Origin: Mesorhizobium sp. B4-1-4
GTDB lineage: Bacteria > Pseudomonadota > Alphaproteobacteria > Rhizobiales > Rhizobiaceae
Direction of reading: 5' to 3'
DNA: 64,000 nucleotides
NCBI RefSeq assembly: GCF_006439395.2
Contig: NZ_CP083950.1
Location: 124,001 to 188,000 of the forward strand
The notes under the pieces were generated by a model. That model saw nothing but the letters and a program-made list of their open reading frames with translations. It was not told the origin of the DNA and ran no database searches. This document shows, one piece after another, positions 34,980 through 44,305 of the stretch (within the stretch, counting starts at the first letter, position 1; the number at the start of each line of letters is the position of its first letter). The translations under genes and the position numbers were made by a program.

Positions 34980-35969
34980 ATGCAAGTCACTGCCTTAAAC
35001 AATAGCTGCGCCTACGGGCAGCCAGGCATTTTCCGCGGGCATCTGCACTTCGGTAACGCTCGACTTTCCGGCTACAGCTGGCCGCTTTGCGAGGTCCGCG
35101 GCACGAGGCCGGGTCCCCGGCTCTGCGTATCGGCCGGAGTCCATGTCAACGAGGTCTCCAGCATCGAAGCCGCCGTGCGCCTGCAACGGTTGTTCGATCC
35201 GGAAACGATCAAGGGATCCGTCTCGATCATTCCCCTGATCAATCAGCCCGCGATGTACAAATACTCCGAATATGTCTGCCCGATCGATGATAAGAACATC
35301 AACTTCACCTTTCCCGGCAAGAGCGACGGAACGTTCTCCGAGGCGCTGTGCGACGCGATCATGAACGAATGGTGCGCCGGCACCGACTGCTATGTGGACC
35401 TGCATGGCGGAGACCTGCGGGAGAACGTGGCGAGGTTTTCCATTTTCCAGCATACGCAAAACGCCGAACTCGACGCGCTGGGGCGGCGTGTTGCGATGTG
35501 CTTCGATGCCGACATCGTGATGGGGCTGCCGGCGGCCCATATGGAGAAGCCTGGCCGGCCTCCCACCGGTTTTGCCCGGCACGGCCGGCTTGCCTTGATG
35601 TCCGAAGCGGGTTCGAACGGGCTTTTGGACGAGGGAGCGATCTGCTTCCACGTCGAGGGTGTGCTCAACATCGCCCGCACGCTCGGGATCCTCGATACGC
35701 CCGTGGCCCCGTTCCGAAACGCCCGTGTACAATGCGATGACTACCTCTGGGTCGACTGCCCGGTGGACGGTGAGTTCCATGCCGAGGTCGAGCCGGGCGA
35801 GAGGATCAAGAAGGGCCAGCGCCTCGGCACCATGCGCGATTTGTTCGGCGAGACGCTGGTCGAGATTGGCGCACCTGAAGAGGGCCTCCTTCTGTGGCGC
35901 ATAACGCATCCGTCGATTCCGAAAAGTGCTCCGGTGCTTGCTGTTGCAGTCGCGGAAAAGCCGCTTTAG
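34980..35969 (+). CDS. Succinylglutamate desuccinylase/aspartoacylase family deacylase
   Basis: A 329-residue zinc hydrolase of the M14/AstE family. Zinc ligands His and Glu lie in SAGVHVNEVSSIEA and the third His in YVDLHGGDLREN; the intervening segment PLINQPAMYKYSEYVCP contains the usual Asn/Arg region in a divergent form. A C-terminal barrel (FHAEVEPGERIKKGQRLGT) is present. The enzyme should remove an acyl group from an N-acyl amino acid. It sits between the binding protein and permease genes of one transport operon, so it presumably processes the imported compound. It is only distantly similar to the deacylase encoded at 12.8-13.8 kb. Confidence 0.86.
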   Translation: MQVTALNNSCAYGQPGIFRGHLHFGNARLSGYSWPLCEVRGTRPGPRLCVSAGVHVNEVSSIEAAVRLQRLFDPETIKGSVSIIPLINQPAMYKYSEYVCPIDDKNINFTFPGKSDGTFSEALCDAIMNEWCAGTDCYVDLHGGDLRENVARFSIFQHTQNAELDALGRRVAMCFDADIVMGLPAAHMEKPGRPPTGFARHGRLALMSEAGSNGLLDEGAICFHVEGVLNIARTLGILDTPVAPFRNARVQCDDYLWVDCPVDGEFHAEVEPGERIKKGQRLGTMRDLFGETLVEIGAPEEGLLLWRITHPSIPKSAPVLAVAVAEKPL

Positions 35970-36002
35970 GCATAGAGCACGCAGCGAAGGAACGCGATTA
36001 AT

Positions 36003-37841
36003 ATGACGCTGCTGGACGCACGAAGAGCTGCCGCTTACACCGTGGAAAGAGTGGCCAAGAGGCATGATTACATGAACCGGCTCTTGGCCAATCACTGGAT
36101 CCGTGGCGCCATTGTTGCCGGGCCGCTCATCATCCTTCTGGTCGGTTTCCTCCTCATTCCATTGTCGATCATCGTGTGGGGCAGCATCGAAGGCACCAAG
36201 CTGACCTTTGCGCATTACGCGGGCATAGTCTCCGATGAACTCAACTTGAAGATCCTGCTTTACACGCTCAGGATCGGGCTGATCGTGACCGTCCTTTCTC
36301 TGGCGGCAGGCTATCCGGTTGCCTATCTGTTGACGCAGATAAGGTCTCGCGCGTTGTCGACTGTGACCGTCTTCATTCTCATTCCGCTGTTCACGGCCTT
36401 TCTGATCCGGACCTATGCCTGGATCATCATCCTCGGCCGCCAGGGGCCAATCAACAATTCGCTCATCTGGCTCGGCCTAATCCGCGAGCCCTTGCCACTC
36501 CTCAACACCACTTTCGCCGTCGTGATCGGGATGGTGCATGTGTTCATCCCCATGGCGATTTTCACGATGTATTCGTCAATGGTGCGGATCAACCACGATT
36601 TCGCGCGCGCGGCGCAGATTCTTGGCGCAAGGCCGGTCCAAGCGTTCCTGCGGGTCTATTTCCCAATGTCACTTCCGGGGGTTTTCTCCGCGGGGATCCT
36701 TATCTTCATCGTTGCAATTGGATTCTATATCACGCCGGCCCTTCTCGGGGGCCCCAGTGATACAATGATATCTCAGCTGATCGTCACGCAGATGACGACG
36801 CTGTTGAATTTCGAGCTCAGCTACGCGTCGTCGATCTTGCTTCTTCTCGTCACGATCGGCATTCTTTTCCTTGCAAGCCTGTTCATTCCTCTCGAGATGA
36901 TCTGGTCTTCCGCGACTGCCGAATTGTCGAACCGAAAGCCACGCGCAAAATCCCGCCTGGTGTCGGGGGCCAAACGGACCTTGAATCCGGTCCTTAGCGC
37001 TATCGAAACGCTGGTTCATGCGGCGACCAAACCGCTTCTAACCCACAAATCGCGCTGGCTCTGGGCCTATACGATAGGAGTGATCGTATTTTTGACGGCG
37101 CCCCTGATCGTCGTGGTCCTCCTTTCGTTCAGCTCGTCGCAATTCGTGGTCTTTCCCCCTCCAGGCCTATCGCTGCAATGGTGGGTGAAGCTGGCGAACG
37201 CGACCGACTGGCATGCAGCCTTCCTCTTTTCGATGAAGCTCGGGATCACTGCCGCCGCTTTTGCGACTCTCATCGGCACGATGGGGGCCTTCTGGCTGGT
37301 GCGCACCACGCTGCCCATCAAGCGAGCGCTCTTCCTCTTCTCGCTGGCACCTCTCATGGTGCCTGTGGTCATTATCGCGACATCGCTCTATGTCTTCGAG
37401 GCGCACGTTCATCTGCTTGGCAGCTTCGCCGGGCTGGTGATCGGGCATGTCCTTCTGTCCGTACCCTATGTCATCGTGATCATGGCCGCGGCATTGCGCG
37501 GCTTCGACCAGTCGCTGGAAAAGGCGGCTGCCATCCACGGCGCGCGTCCGCTGCAGGTGCTCCGCCTCGTGACATTGCCAATCCTGAAGCCGGCACTCCT
37601 TACCGCAGGTCTTCTTGCTTTTCTGACCTCGTTCGATGAGTTGCTGGTCGCCATCTTCTTGATCGGGCGGCAGACGCCGACACTGCCGATCAAGTTCTGG
37701 GGCGATATCAAGTACCAGATTGACCCGCTGCTCAGCACCGCTTCGACCTTCATTGTCCTGCTCGTGACTGTGGCGATCTTGCTGGCGCAGTGGATCAGGG
37801 TACGGCATGAGAAGCGGACATCGGCTAGCGTCAGCGAGTGA
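36003..37841 (+). CDS. Fused ABC permease with PotB-like and PotC-like halves
   Basis: A 612-residue membrane protein with two complete six-helix permease units. The first (residues 30-300) has its EAA loop at RAAQILGARPVQAFLRVYFP; a basic linker of about 50 residues follows; the second (residues 345-600) has its loop at KAAAIHGARPLQVLRLVTLP. In most Pot-type transporters these are two proteins, as in PotB and PotC. A fused pair would form the whole channel as one chain. The ATG at 36003 follows AAGGAACG; a later Met at codon 24 is possible. It is followed directly by its ATPase gene. Confidence 0.88.
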   Translation: MTLLDARRAAAYTVERVAKRHDYMNRLLANHWIRGAIVAGPLIILLVGFLLIPLSIIVWGSIEGTKLTFAHYAGIVSDELNLKILLYTLRIGLIVTVLSLAAGYPVAYLLTQIRSRALSTVTVFILIPLFTAFLIRTYAWIIILGRQGPINNSLIWLGLIREPLPLLNTTFAVVIGMVHVFIPMAIFTMYSSMVRINHDFARAAQILGARPVQAFLRVYFPMSLPGVFSAGILIFIVAIGFYITPALLGGPSDTMISQLIVTQMTTLLNFELSYASSILLLLVTIGILFLASLFIPLEMIWSSATAELSNRKPRAKSRLVSGAKRTLNPVLSAIETLVHAATKPLLTHKSRWLWAYTIGVIVFLTAPLIVVVLLSFSSSQFVVFPPPGLSLQWWVKLANATDWHAAFLFSMKLGITAAAFATLIGTMGAFWLVRTTLPIKRALFLFSLAPLMVPVVIIATSLYVFEAHVHLLGSFAGLVIGHVLLSVPYVIVIMAAALRGFDQSLEKAAAIHGARPLQVLRLVTLPILKPALLTAGLLAFLTSFDELLVAIFLIGRQTPTLPIKFWGDIKYQIDPLLSTASTFIVLLVTVAILLAQWIRVRHEKRTSASVSE

Positions 37842-37857
37842 GCGATTGGAGATAACA

Positions 37858-38928
37858 ATGTCCACCAGCCTTGAAATGAAAAGCATACAGAAATTTTACG
37901 GCGCGCTCCACGTCGTGCGGGACTTCGATCTCTATATCGAGCCGGGCGAGTTCGTAACCTTCCTCGGGCCGTCCGGTTCGGGTAAAACGACGGCGCTGAA
38001 AATGATTGCGGGGTTCGAAACGGTCAGTTCCGGTGACATATTGCTCGGAATGCGCTCGATCGTCGATGTGCCTCCCTATGAGCGCGGCATCGGCATGGTC
38101 TTCCAGAACTATGCGCTCTTTCCGCATATGACGGTGGCCGAGAACGTTGCCTTCCCCCTGACGGTGCGCAAGGTCGCGCGGGCGGAAAGTGAGGAGAAGG
38201 TCCAGCGCGCACTGCGGCTGGTCAAGATGGCAGAGTATCGCGACCGCTACCCCAATCAGCTGTCCGGTGGGCAACAACAGCGCATCGCCCTCGCTCGTGC
38301 CATCGTCTTCAATCCAAGCGTTCTGCTCATGGACGAGCCGCTGGGCGCTCTCGACCGCAACCTGCGCGAACATATGAAGATCGAGATCATGCGAATCCAG
38401 AAGGAGCTGAACATCACCGTGGTCTTCGTCACCCATGACCAGGACGAAGCGCTCATCATGTCCGACCGGATTGCCATCATCAACGAAGGCAGGCTCGTCC
38501 AGGTCGCCGACAGCCGGAGCCTCTACTACAGCCCGCAGGATCGGTTCGTCGCGTCATTCGTCGGCGAGTCCAACCTTCTACCCTGCCGTATCGAACGCGT
38601 TGAGAACGGTGCAGGCAAGGTGACCATCGCCGAGCGTGCCCCAGGGGTGGCGCGCCTATCCGGCCAGACGAGAGGCCAAGCGGGATGGCTGTTTGTGCGA
38701 CCGGAGCATGTAGACATCGACCCGCGCGGTGCGACCTCCGACGTTGAGAATGCTCTCGAAGGCATCGTCGAGGATGCGCTCTTCCTGGGCGAAATGACAC
38801 GCTACGCCATCCGCTGTGGAGAGGAGATCATCACCGTCAAGCAGCAGAATCGCGGGCAGGCCCATTTTGCGGGCGGAACACCGGTTACCGTTTCTTGGAA
38901 AGCCGACAACTGCATCGTCTTGAACTGA
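37858..38928 (+). CDS. Spermidine/putrescine-type ABC transporter ATPase, PotA-like
   Basis: A 356-residue ATPase with Walker A GPSGSGKTT, signature [15 protein letters not shown], Walker B VLLMDEPLGALD and switch His in VTHDQDEAL, followed from about residue 240 by a TOBE domain (LPCRIERVENGAGKVTI, then FVRPEHVDI) typical of PotA/UgpC-type proteins. The ATG at 37858 follows TTGGAGAT, 16 bases after the permease stop. It completes the transporter encoded from 33786. Confidence 0.91.
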   Translation: MSTSLEMKSIQKFYGALHVVRDFDLYIEPGEFVTFLGPSGSGKTTALKMIAGFETVSSGDILLGMRSIVDVPPYERGIGMVFQNYALFPHMTVAENVAFPLTVRKVARAESEEKVQRALRLVKMAEYRDRYPNQLSGGQQQRIALARAIVFNPSVLLMDEPLGALDRNLREHMKIEIMRIQKELNITVVFVTHDQDEALIMSDRIAIINEGRLVQVADSRSLYYSPQDRFVASFVGESNLLPCRIERVENGAGKVTIAERAPGVARLSGQTRGQAGWLFVRPEHVDIDPRGATSDVENALEGIVEDALFLGEMTRYAIRCGEEIITVKQQNRGQAHFAGGTPVTVSWKADNCIVLN

Positions 38929-39450
38929 AGGCCAGGGAAGGCACGATCGACGTTTTAGATGCGTGGGCCGCCCCCATTCCGCTTGCGCTGCCGGCCATGT
39001 CACAAACACTCAGGCAGTATGCGCTTCGTCGCGTGCGGAGTGTAAGCTTACGCGTCTGCAGCTGTTTCGAAAGCTGTCTCCGCTGGTCCCTAATTCATGC
39101 CTTCATGCGACGCAAGCCGATCGCGCAAAAGTCCTGTGCTCATGCCATGGGATTTCAAACAGAGCTGCACGGTTCTGCTCGCCCCGTGATGGAAAGCTCA
39201 AACATCATTGTCTCGAGCGTGCCGCATGCAGCACAGCTGGCCCAATACCTTCGGTGACTGGATCCCACTGGAGCATTGGCATTCTCGGCCGCTTCGAAAT
39301 CGGCTCCGCCGCCCTGAAGGCTGGCGAGCTTGTCGTGAAGTCTGCAATCTCTGGCGAAACGCTCGCCCGGCTGGCATCATCACTTGTTCAATTTTCCGGT
39401 TACCGTCTGGTCGTGAAACGCGGCGCTCGCATCGGTCTGCGGCAATTCGA
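38929..39450. other. Intergenic stretch with an uncertain plus-strand frame
   Basis: The plus frame ending at 39460 includes RFEIGSAALKAGELVVKSA, which reads like real protein, but it lacks a credible start and its upstream part is poor. It may be the 3' remnant of a gene. Nothing else is recognisable. Confidence 0.35.
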
Positions 39451-39744
39451 TCATCTGTAAACGCGTCCCGGATCGAATACCGGGATCAGCTCGAGCAGCA
39501 ATGCTGCCTCTCTGATCAAACTCGCGAGTTCCTGATCTCGGGCCTCACAGTCAGCCAACTGTTGCCTCACCGTCTGGATCACTTGATTGGTCGAAACGGC
39601 GGATCGGCGACTGTAGTCGCCAAGGACAAGCAGAATCGCTGCCTGCAAGGCCACCTCCCGCCCGGTCCAGCCTGGCTCCTCCTTCAGCCCGAATGTCCTG
39701 GTCCGCTCCCTAGCGGAAAGCAAATGGAAGGTTAATAAAGCCAC
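39451..39744 (-). CDS. Hypothetical protein
   Basis: A 97-residue protein of unknown family. The sequence is balanced and helix-forming: GREVALQAAILLVLGDYSRR, then QVIQTVRQQLADCEARDQELASLIREAALLLEL, with heptad-like spacing that could form a short coiled coil. No catalytic motif, signal or membrane segment is evident. The plus-strand frame over the same bases is rich in Arg, Ser and Pro and looks like the shadow. The start at 39744 is the first ATG; the next one-third of the N-terminus is less convincing. Confidence 0.45.
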   Translation of the reverse strand: MALLTFHLLSARERTRTFGLKEEPGWTGREVALQAAILLVLGDYSRRSAVSTNQVIQTVRQQLADCEARDQELASLIREAALLLELIPVFDPGRVYR

Positions 39745-39917
39745 ACTCCTTCAATATTCAAGGTGTGAGTAGCTTACTCCAAAGGAATGCGATCGAATTT
39801 GCCGTAGGTCAAATCCGATGTTTTTGGTGGAATATCAATTGCCTCCTATCAGCATGAAAACCGCCAACACTTCTCGGATTGTCATTGTGGTACTATGCAG
39901 GTCGGACGAACCCCCAG

Positions 39918-40202
39918 CTACTGTATTCTCCGATTCTCGGTCCAATGCGTGGCCGGCGAGCCGGGGTCCAGATATCGACCGAGTGAGCGCAGATAGGTGA
40001 CGATCTCTGGAAGCAGGTAATCACGGTCACCAAACTCTTCGTTTATGCGCCTGAGTTCGTCCTCTGCCGCACCCGTCTCACGGGGCTCGCCGAGCACATA
40101 GCCATAGTGGCCAATAGCGCAGATGTCGCAGCGGGCAGCGATGACCTGGGCGACGAACGCGGGGATGTCGTCTGCTTTCATGAGCCGAATATTGCCTGTC
40201 AT
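39918..40202 (-). CDS. Small conserved hypothetical protein
   Basis: A 94-residue acidic protein beginning TGNIRLMKADDIPAFVAQVI and containing a Cys-x-x-Cys-like pair (ARCDICAIGHYGYVLGEP) and a helical acidic middle (EDELRRINEEFGDRDYLLPEI). I do not know its function; its composition and the GGGAGAAA ribosome site make it a credible gene. The ATG at 40202 is preferred over one at 40289, which adds 29 less plausible residues. An even smaller frame lies 94 bases upstream on the same strand. Confidence 0.55.
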   Translation of the reverse strand: MTGNIRLMKADDIPAFVAQVIAARCDICAIGHYGYVLGEPRETGAAEDELRRINEEFGDRDYLLPEIVTYLRSLGRYLDPGSPATHWTENRRIQ

Positions 40203-40296
40203 CGTAGAAATTTCTCCCTGTTGCTTCGGCATTGCAGTTCCGCTGACGCTCAATTTGGTCGAATCTAGGCCCTTGCGTAACCTGTGCACTTACATG

Positions 40297-40476
40297 TTAG
40301 TTAGCGTTTGCCCGGCTTGAATCACTGGCCGTGATCTCGACCGCCAGCGCTGTCTCCAGATGAGTCCAGAAGCTGTCAGCGTGAGCGGTCCACGAATTAG
40401 CTGGGGCGACTATCAGCGAAAGCGTATCCGATAGTTGCAGCGCGCCGTCCTCTGCGGTAGTCGCCGTTTCAATCAT
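40297..40476 (-). CDS. Possible very small protein
   Basis: A 59-residue acidic frame (ETATTAEDGALQLSDTLSLI, ending in SDSSRANAN) upstream of the small gene at 40202 on the same strand. CAAAGGAGA precedes the ATG by about 5 bases, which is the main support. No family is recognised and it could be a chance frame. Confidence 0.4.
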   Translation of the reverse strand: MIETATTAEDGALQLSDTLSLIVAPANSWTAHADSFWTHLETALAVEITASDSSRANAN

Positions 40477-40681
40477 CTCCTTTGGACCCGGGGAAGACTC
40501 CGGACAGCGTATGCATCGCAACATTGAAGGCTAACCAGATCGGAAGGGCCGATCCGCCTGCCAGCTTTGCTGATAAGTGTCCGTGGCTGAAGCAAGCAAC
40601 ACCTCGGCTGTCATCCGCCGCTGCCGTCGACAAGAACCGATGATTACCCAAGCCTAATTTATTCAAGAGAGACGATAATCC

Positions 40682-41281
40682 ATGACATCCGGATCAAACG
40701 GCTTACTTCTAATCGGCACGTCGCACGTTGGAAAGTCGACATGTGCCAATAACATTGGCAGCGCCATCAGATGCCCTGTTATTTCGACCGACATGCTGGG
40801 ACGTCACCCCGGTCGGCCTTGGACGGGTGTGCCGGATGCCGTTCTCGAATTTTATCATCGTATGTCGGATGATGCTATTCACTGGTTCCTACAGGTGCAC
40901 CATGAGAACATGCGCCCTCTCATCGGTGCTAAAATAGAGGCAGTGCGGGAAACGGGTGAAGGCTTCATATTAGAAGGGGCCGCTCTTCGCCCGGAATACC
41001 TTGGCGACTGGCAGATCGGAGAAGCCTTGGCTGTGTGTCTGCACGTCGAACCCAATTCCCTGCGGGAGCGCATCCGAACGGGCAGCAACCATTCGCAGCA
41101 GAACGACACCATCAAAGTCGCAATAGACAAGTTCACGGAACGGTCCGTCCGCGAAAATGAAGCCCTGGCTGAAACTGCCGTCAGAAACAAGATTGAGGTG
41201 GTTGATGTCACCGACTTTAAAGGCGCCGACCGTCTGGCAAGAGAATTGGCATCTCGACTTGTTGCCTCACCTGGGCTCTGA
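40682..41281 (+). CDS. P-loop kinase-like protein
   Basis: A 199-residue nucleotide-binding protein. Walker A is LLIGTSHVGKSTCANNI at the N-terminus, followed by an acceptor-type segment (PVISTDMLGRHPGRPW) and a second strand ending GFILEGAALRPEYL, the layout of small-molecule kinases such as 2-phosphoglycerate or shikimate-type kinases and zeta-like proteins. A region EPNSLRERIRTGSNHSQQND may be the lid. The substrate is unknown. AAGAGAGACG precedes the ATG and a good terminator follows, so it is probably a single-gene unit. Confidence 0.7.
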   Translation: MTSGSNGLLLIGTSHVGKSTCANNIGSAIRCPVISTDMLGRHPGRPWTGVPDAVLEFYHRMSDDAIHWFLQVHHENMRPLIGAKIEAVRETGEGFILEGAALRPEYLGDWQIGEALAVCLHVEPNSLRERIRTGSNHSQQNDTIKVAIDKFTERSVRENEALAETAVRNKIEVVDVTDFKGADRLARELASRLVASPGL

Positions 41282-41283
41282 AA

Positions 41284-41307
41284 CGGCAGTCCGCGCTGCC
41301 GCCTTTT
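41284..41307 (+). terminator. Rho-independent terminator after the P-loop kinase-like gene
   Basis: Stem CGGCAG-N6-CTGCCG directly after the stop codon, followed by CCTTTTG. Confidence 0.7.
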
Positions 41308-41663
41308 GTGTACCGCCAGGAACAAAAGTTCCGCGCACTCGATAATTGCTCCGGATCGGGTGGATATGTTGTTCGGGATATCGGCCTGCTTTGACGGGCT
41401 GGAGCTTGGAAATGGATGAACAAATGCGAGCGAGTGCTGAGAGGCCGATTGCCGCAATCGCGGATACGGCGACGCCCGGATAGACAAGGGACACCTGACA
41501 ACTGACACAAACGCGGGTCACAATCCGAATCATCAACTTGACTGCTCTCTGTCGACGGGTCGCCGTGCCTGGAGAGCACAGTCTCCTCCCAACAAGGATG
41601 CCAGACCCGCATTGTTCCGCGGCCGAGACCCTGGCTGTACTTAAATCGGGTTCGTGCTGACCG
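41308..41663. other. Intergenic stretch, no convincing gene
   Basis: Minus-strand frames here are Ser/Arg/Pro-rich and look non-coding. I see no clear promoter for the ABC exporter gene. Confidence 0.4.
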
Positions 41664-43350
41664 ATGACAAAACGTGCCATTCTCGCTCCGATCTCCGAGA
41701 TCCTGCGTGCCTACTGGAAGTCAGACCGCTGGATGCTGCTCGTCGTCACGGTCGTCGTCTTGCTCTCCAGTGTTGCAAGCATCGCCGCTCCCCTTCTTTT
41801 CTCGCGCCTGATCGACCGCTTGCCGCAGGACAGCTTCCCGACGGTGCTCGCCTGGGGCTTCGTGGCCTATGCCGTGCTCTTGGGGCTGTCCTCGGCGCTG
41901 CAGCACATGGTGCAGTACCTCTCCCTCATGAGCGCGGAGAATCTCGGATTCATCAACGGCACGCGCTTCTTTGAACGCATCCTGAAGAAGACCAGCACCT
42001 TCTTCGTCGAACACAACCCGGCGGAGATCCAGAATGCGAGCCAGCGCGGCCGCAGCGCGTTGACGACGCTGGTGCAACTCGGACTTATCGTCTTTATCCC
42101 CGGCGCAACGCAGATCCTGCTTACGCTCGCTACCCTCGGCACGCTGATCAATGCCGAGGTCGCGGCGATCGTCGTGATTTATGGCGTTGCCGCCGTCACG
42201 CTCTCGCTGATCTCCGCTCGTCGCGCCCGGGTCTTCCTCGACAAGGCTATCGAGGCCGGGCAGGAGAATGCCCGCTTTGTTGGCAACGCCATGAACGCCA
42301 TGGAAACGCTCAGGCATTTCGGCAGCCATGGCTGGATGAGCCGGCGCTTTACGGCGAAAGCCGAGGAGGTGCGTGATAACTGGCGCGCCTATGTGCTGCA
42401 GCGCGTCGCGTACATCGCGGTGCTGGGCTTGGGTCTCTCCGTCCAGTTCGCAGTCACGTTCCTGCTGCTCTTGCCGCGCTATGGGGCCGGGACGCTGACG
42501 ATCGGCGATGTCGTGCTGTTCAACACACTGCTGCTGCAGCTCAACATGCCCTTCGAGATGATCGCCCACGCCATCGACGACGTTGCACGCTCGCGGGCGG
42601 CGCTTGTCCCGCTCGCAGCCATGTGGGCGGCGCCCGAGGAGCGGCAGGTCTTGCATGCGCCGACCTTCATGCCGAGCGAGGGGCGCATCGTCTTTGAGGG
42701 TGTTAGTTACAACTATGCCAACGGGCGTGGCGTAGCGGCTATCGACTTTACGGCCGAGCGCGGCGGCGTCACCTTCCTCGTCGGCGAGACGGGCTCTGGC
42801 AAGTCGACCCTCTTCAAGTTGGCCCTCAAGTCGGCCGAGCTTGCTCAGGGCCGTATCCTTGTCGACGGCGTCGATCTTGCGACGATTGGCCGGCCTGACT
42901 GGTACAGCGCGGTCGCGGTCGTGCCGCAGGACGCCGTGCCGCTCAACGAAAACCTGGCCGACAACATCCTGCTCGGCCGTCCGCGCGATGAGATGCGCCT
43001 GCGCCGGGCCGCCGAGAAGGCGGCGCTACTGTCCTTCATCGAAGCCTTGCCCGGAGGCTTCGAGACGACGGTGGGCGAACGGTGCCTGAAGCTGTCGGGG
43101 GGGCGAGCGTCAGCGCATCGCCATTGCCCGCGCACTCTACGGCGATCCAGCGATCCTTTTTCTCGACGAGGCCAGCTCGGCACTCGATGAGGCGACCGAG
43201 CGCGACATAATGGAGCATATCCGCTTGCTCGCCACGGATGTGACGGTACTCGCGATCACCCATCGGCGAAGTGTGATTACCCAGGCCGATAAGATTATCG
43301 ACCTCATTGGCGGTGGTCTGGCCGGCTCCAGAGGCCGGGACTGCACCTAA
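41664..43350 (+). pseudogene. ABC exporter (membrane-ATPase half-transporter) broken by a +1 base in a G-run
   Basis: About 560 residues of a type I exporter half-molecule: six membrane segments in residues 20-320, then an ATPase domain with Walker A VGETGSGKSTLFKLAL and Q-loop VVPQDAVPLNENLADNILLGRP. At the signature motif the frame is lost: seven Gs at 43097-43103 where the family needs six for LSGGERQR. Beyond it, in the next frame, the rest is intact (RIAIARALYGDPAILFLDEA, then VLAITHR) up to TAA at 43348-43350. Unshifted ribosomes stop at 43190 and make a protein lacking Walker B. It may be a true frameshift, a phase-variable tract or a sequencing error. The gene ends four bases inside the convergent GntR gene. 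Confidence 0.85.
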
Positions 43351-44105
43351 ATTAGCGATATTTCCTCGTCGAGATGGAAGCACACTCGGCTGCTCGGGTA
43401 GCTCATGAAAGAGAGGAAGCATGGCGACTTGTCGCCATCCACGATCGACGAAATTGTCTCTATCACGTACTCAGTCCGGTCGATGTTCAAGGACTGCTCT
43501 TCATACAAGGTCGGTGGCCTGGCCCCGATCCGGATGGTTGCCCTGTGAAGGCCTTTTCTGCCGCAGTTCTTGATCAGCTCCGGGAACGAAAGGTGCGCCT
43601 GAGTTTGAAACAGCTCTTCGCATATCTGTGTTAAATCCGGAAAACTCGAGACAGCGAAGACATTCTCTCCAACGCCGATGTCCTGCCCGTCAGCCGTGGC
43701 TTTCACACGAACGCCGGTTATGGAATCGCCGGTTCCCACTCCAAGCTTTCTGGCGACGTCGGAAGACGCTGTGCTCAATTCAATCCCGAGAATTCGACGT
43801 CTGCCTAGAATGTTGAGGGCGCGCAGGTTTTGATCGAGGAAGATCGTGCCACCGATCCGAAAGGCCAATGGTTGATCGGTGACGAAAGTACCTCTGCCCT
43901 GCTCGATGCGGAGCATGCCCTGATTCCGAAGAGCGCTCAGCGCACGACGCATCGTCTGTCGCGCAACACCATAGTCCTTGGCGAGCTCGGTATCCGGAGG
44001 GAGTTGCTGGCCAGGCGCAAATGCTCCGCCCCGAATCTCCCGTGCGAGCCTTTCGTACACTTCTCTCCACAGAGTTACCCCAGTCTCACCCGGTCTAACG
44101 TTCAT
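43347..44105 (-). CDS. GntR-family (UTRA) transcriptional regulator
   Basis: A 252-residue regulator with an N-terminal winged helix (LWREVYERLAREIRGGAFAPG, then VARQTMRRALSALRNQGML and QGRGTFV) and a UTRA effector domain (IGIEL-like LGIELSTASSDVARKLG, TGVRVKATADGQDIGV, ending SYPSSRVCFHLDEE). I prefer the ATG at 44105 (NVRPGETG) although its ribosome site is weak; a start at 44153 adds 16 residues. It is divergent from the family-1 binding-protein gene at 44306, which it probably controls together with the DddP-like gene behind it. Confidence 0.87.
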   Translation of the reverse strand: MNVRPGETGVTLWREVYERLAREIRGGAFAPGQQLPPDTELAKDYGVARQTMRRALSALRNQGMLRIEQGRGTFVTDQPLAFRIGGTIFLDQNLRALNILGRRRILGIELSTASSDVARKLGVGTGDSITGVRVKATADGQDIGVGENVFAVSSFPDLTQICEELFQTQAHLSFPELIKNCGRKGLHRATIRIGARPPTLYEEQSLNIDRTEYVIETISSIVDGDKSPCFLSFMSYPSSRVCFHLDEEISLI

Positions 44106-44154
44106 CGCATTCGTCAGCTTTCCATCTGAAACAAGGGCCCAGGTCCTGATCACG

Positions 44155-44185
44155 CTTGTACGTCACAAAAATATCACGTGACAAG
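44155..44185. promoter_or_regulatory. Imperfect inverted repeat in the GntR/binding-protein gap
   Basis: CTTGT and ACAAG form the outer arms, with GTCAC and GTGAC inside them, around an AT-rich centre (AAAAATAT). It lies about 120 bases before the binding-protein start and just upstream of the GntR gene. It could be the operator, but the arms are offset by one base. Confidence 0.35.
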
Positions 44186-44305
44186 AAAGATCCATTCATA
44201 TATTCGTCCGCATCACCAGACGACTATGAAAGCGGATGAATTCGGTTCAGAGGCTTCATCGCCGGCGTTCGCCCACATGTCCCTTGTTGAACCGGAGGTC
44301 ATCGA

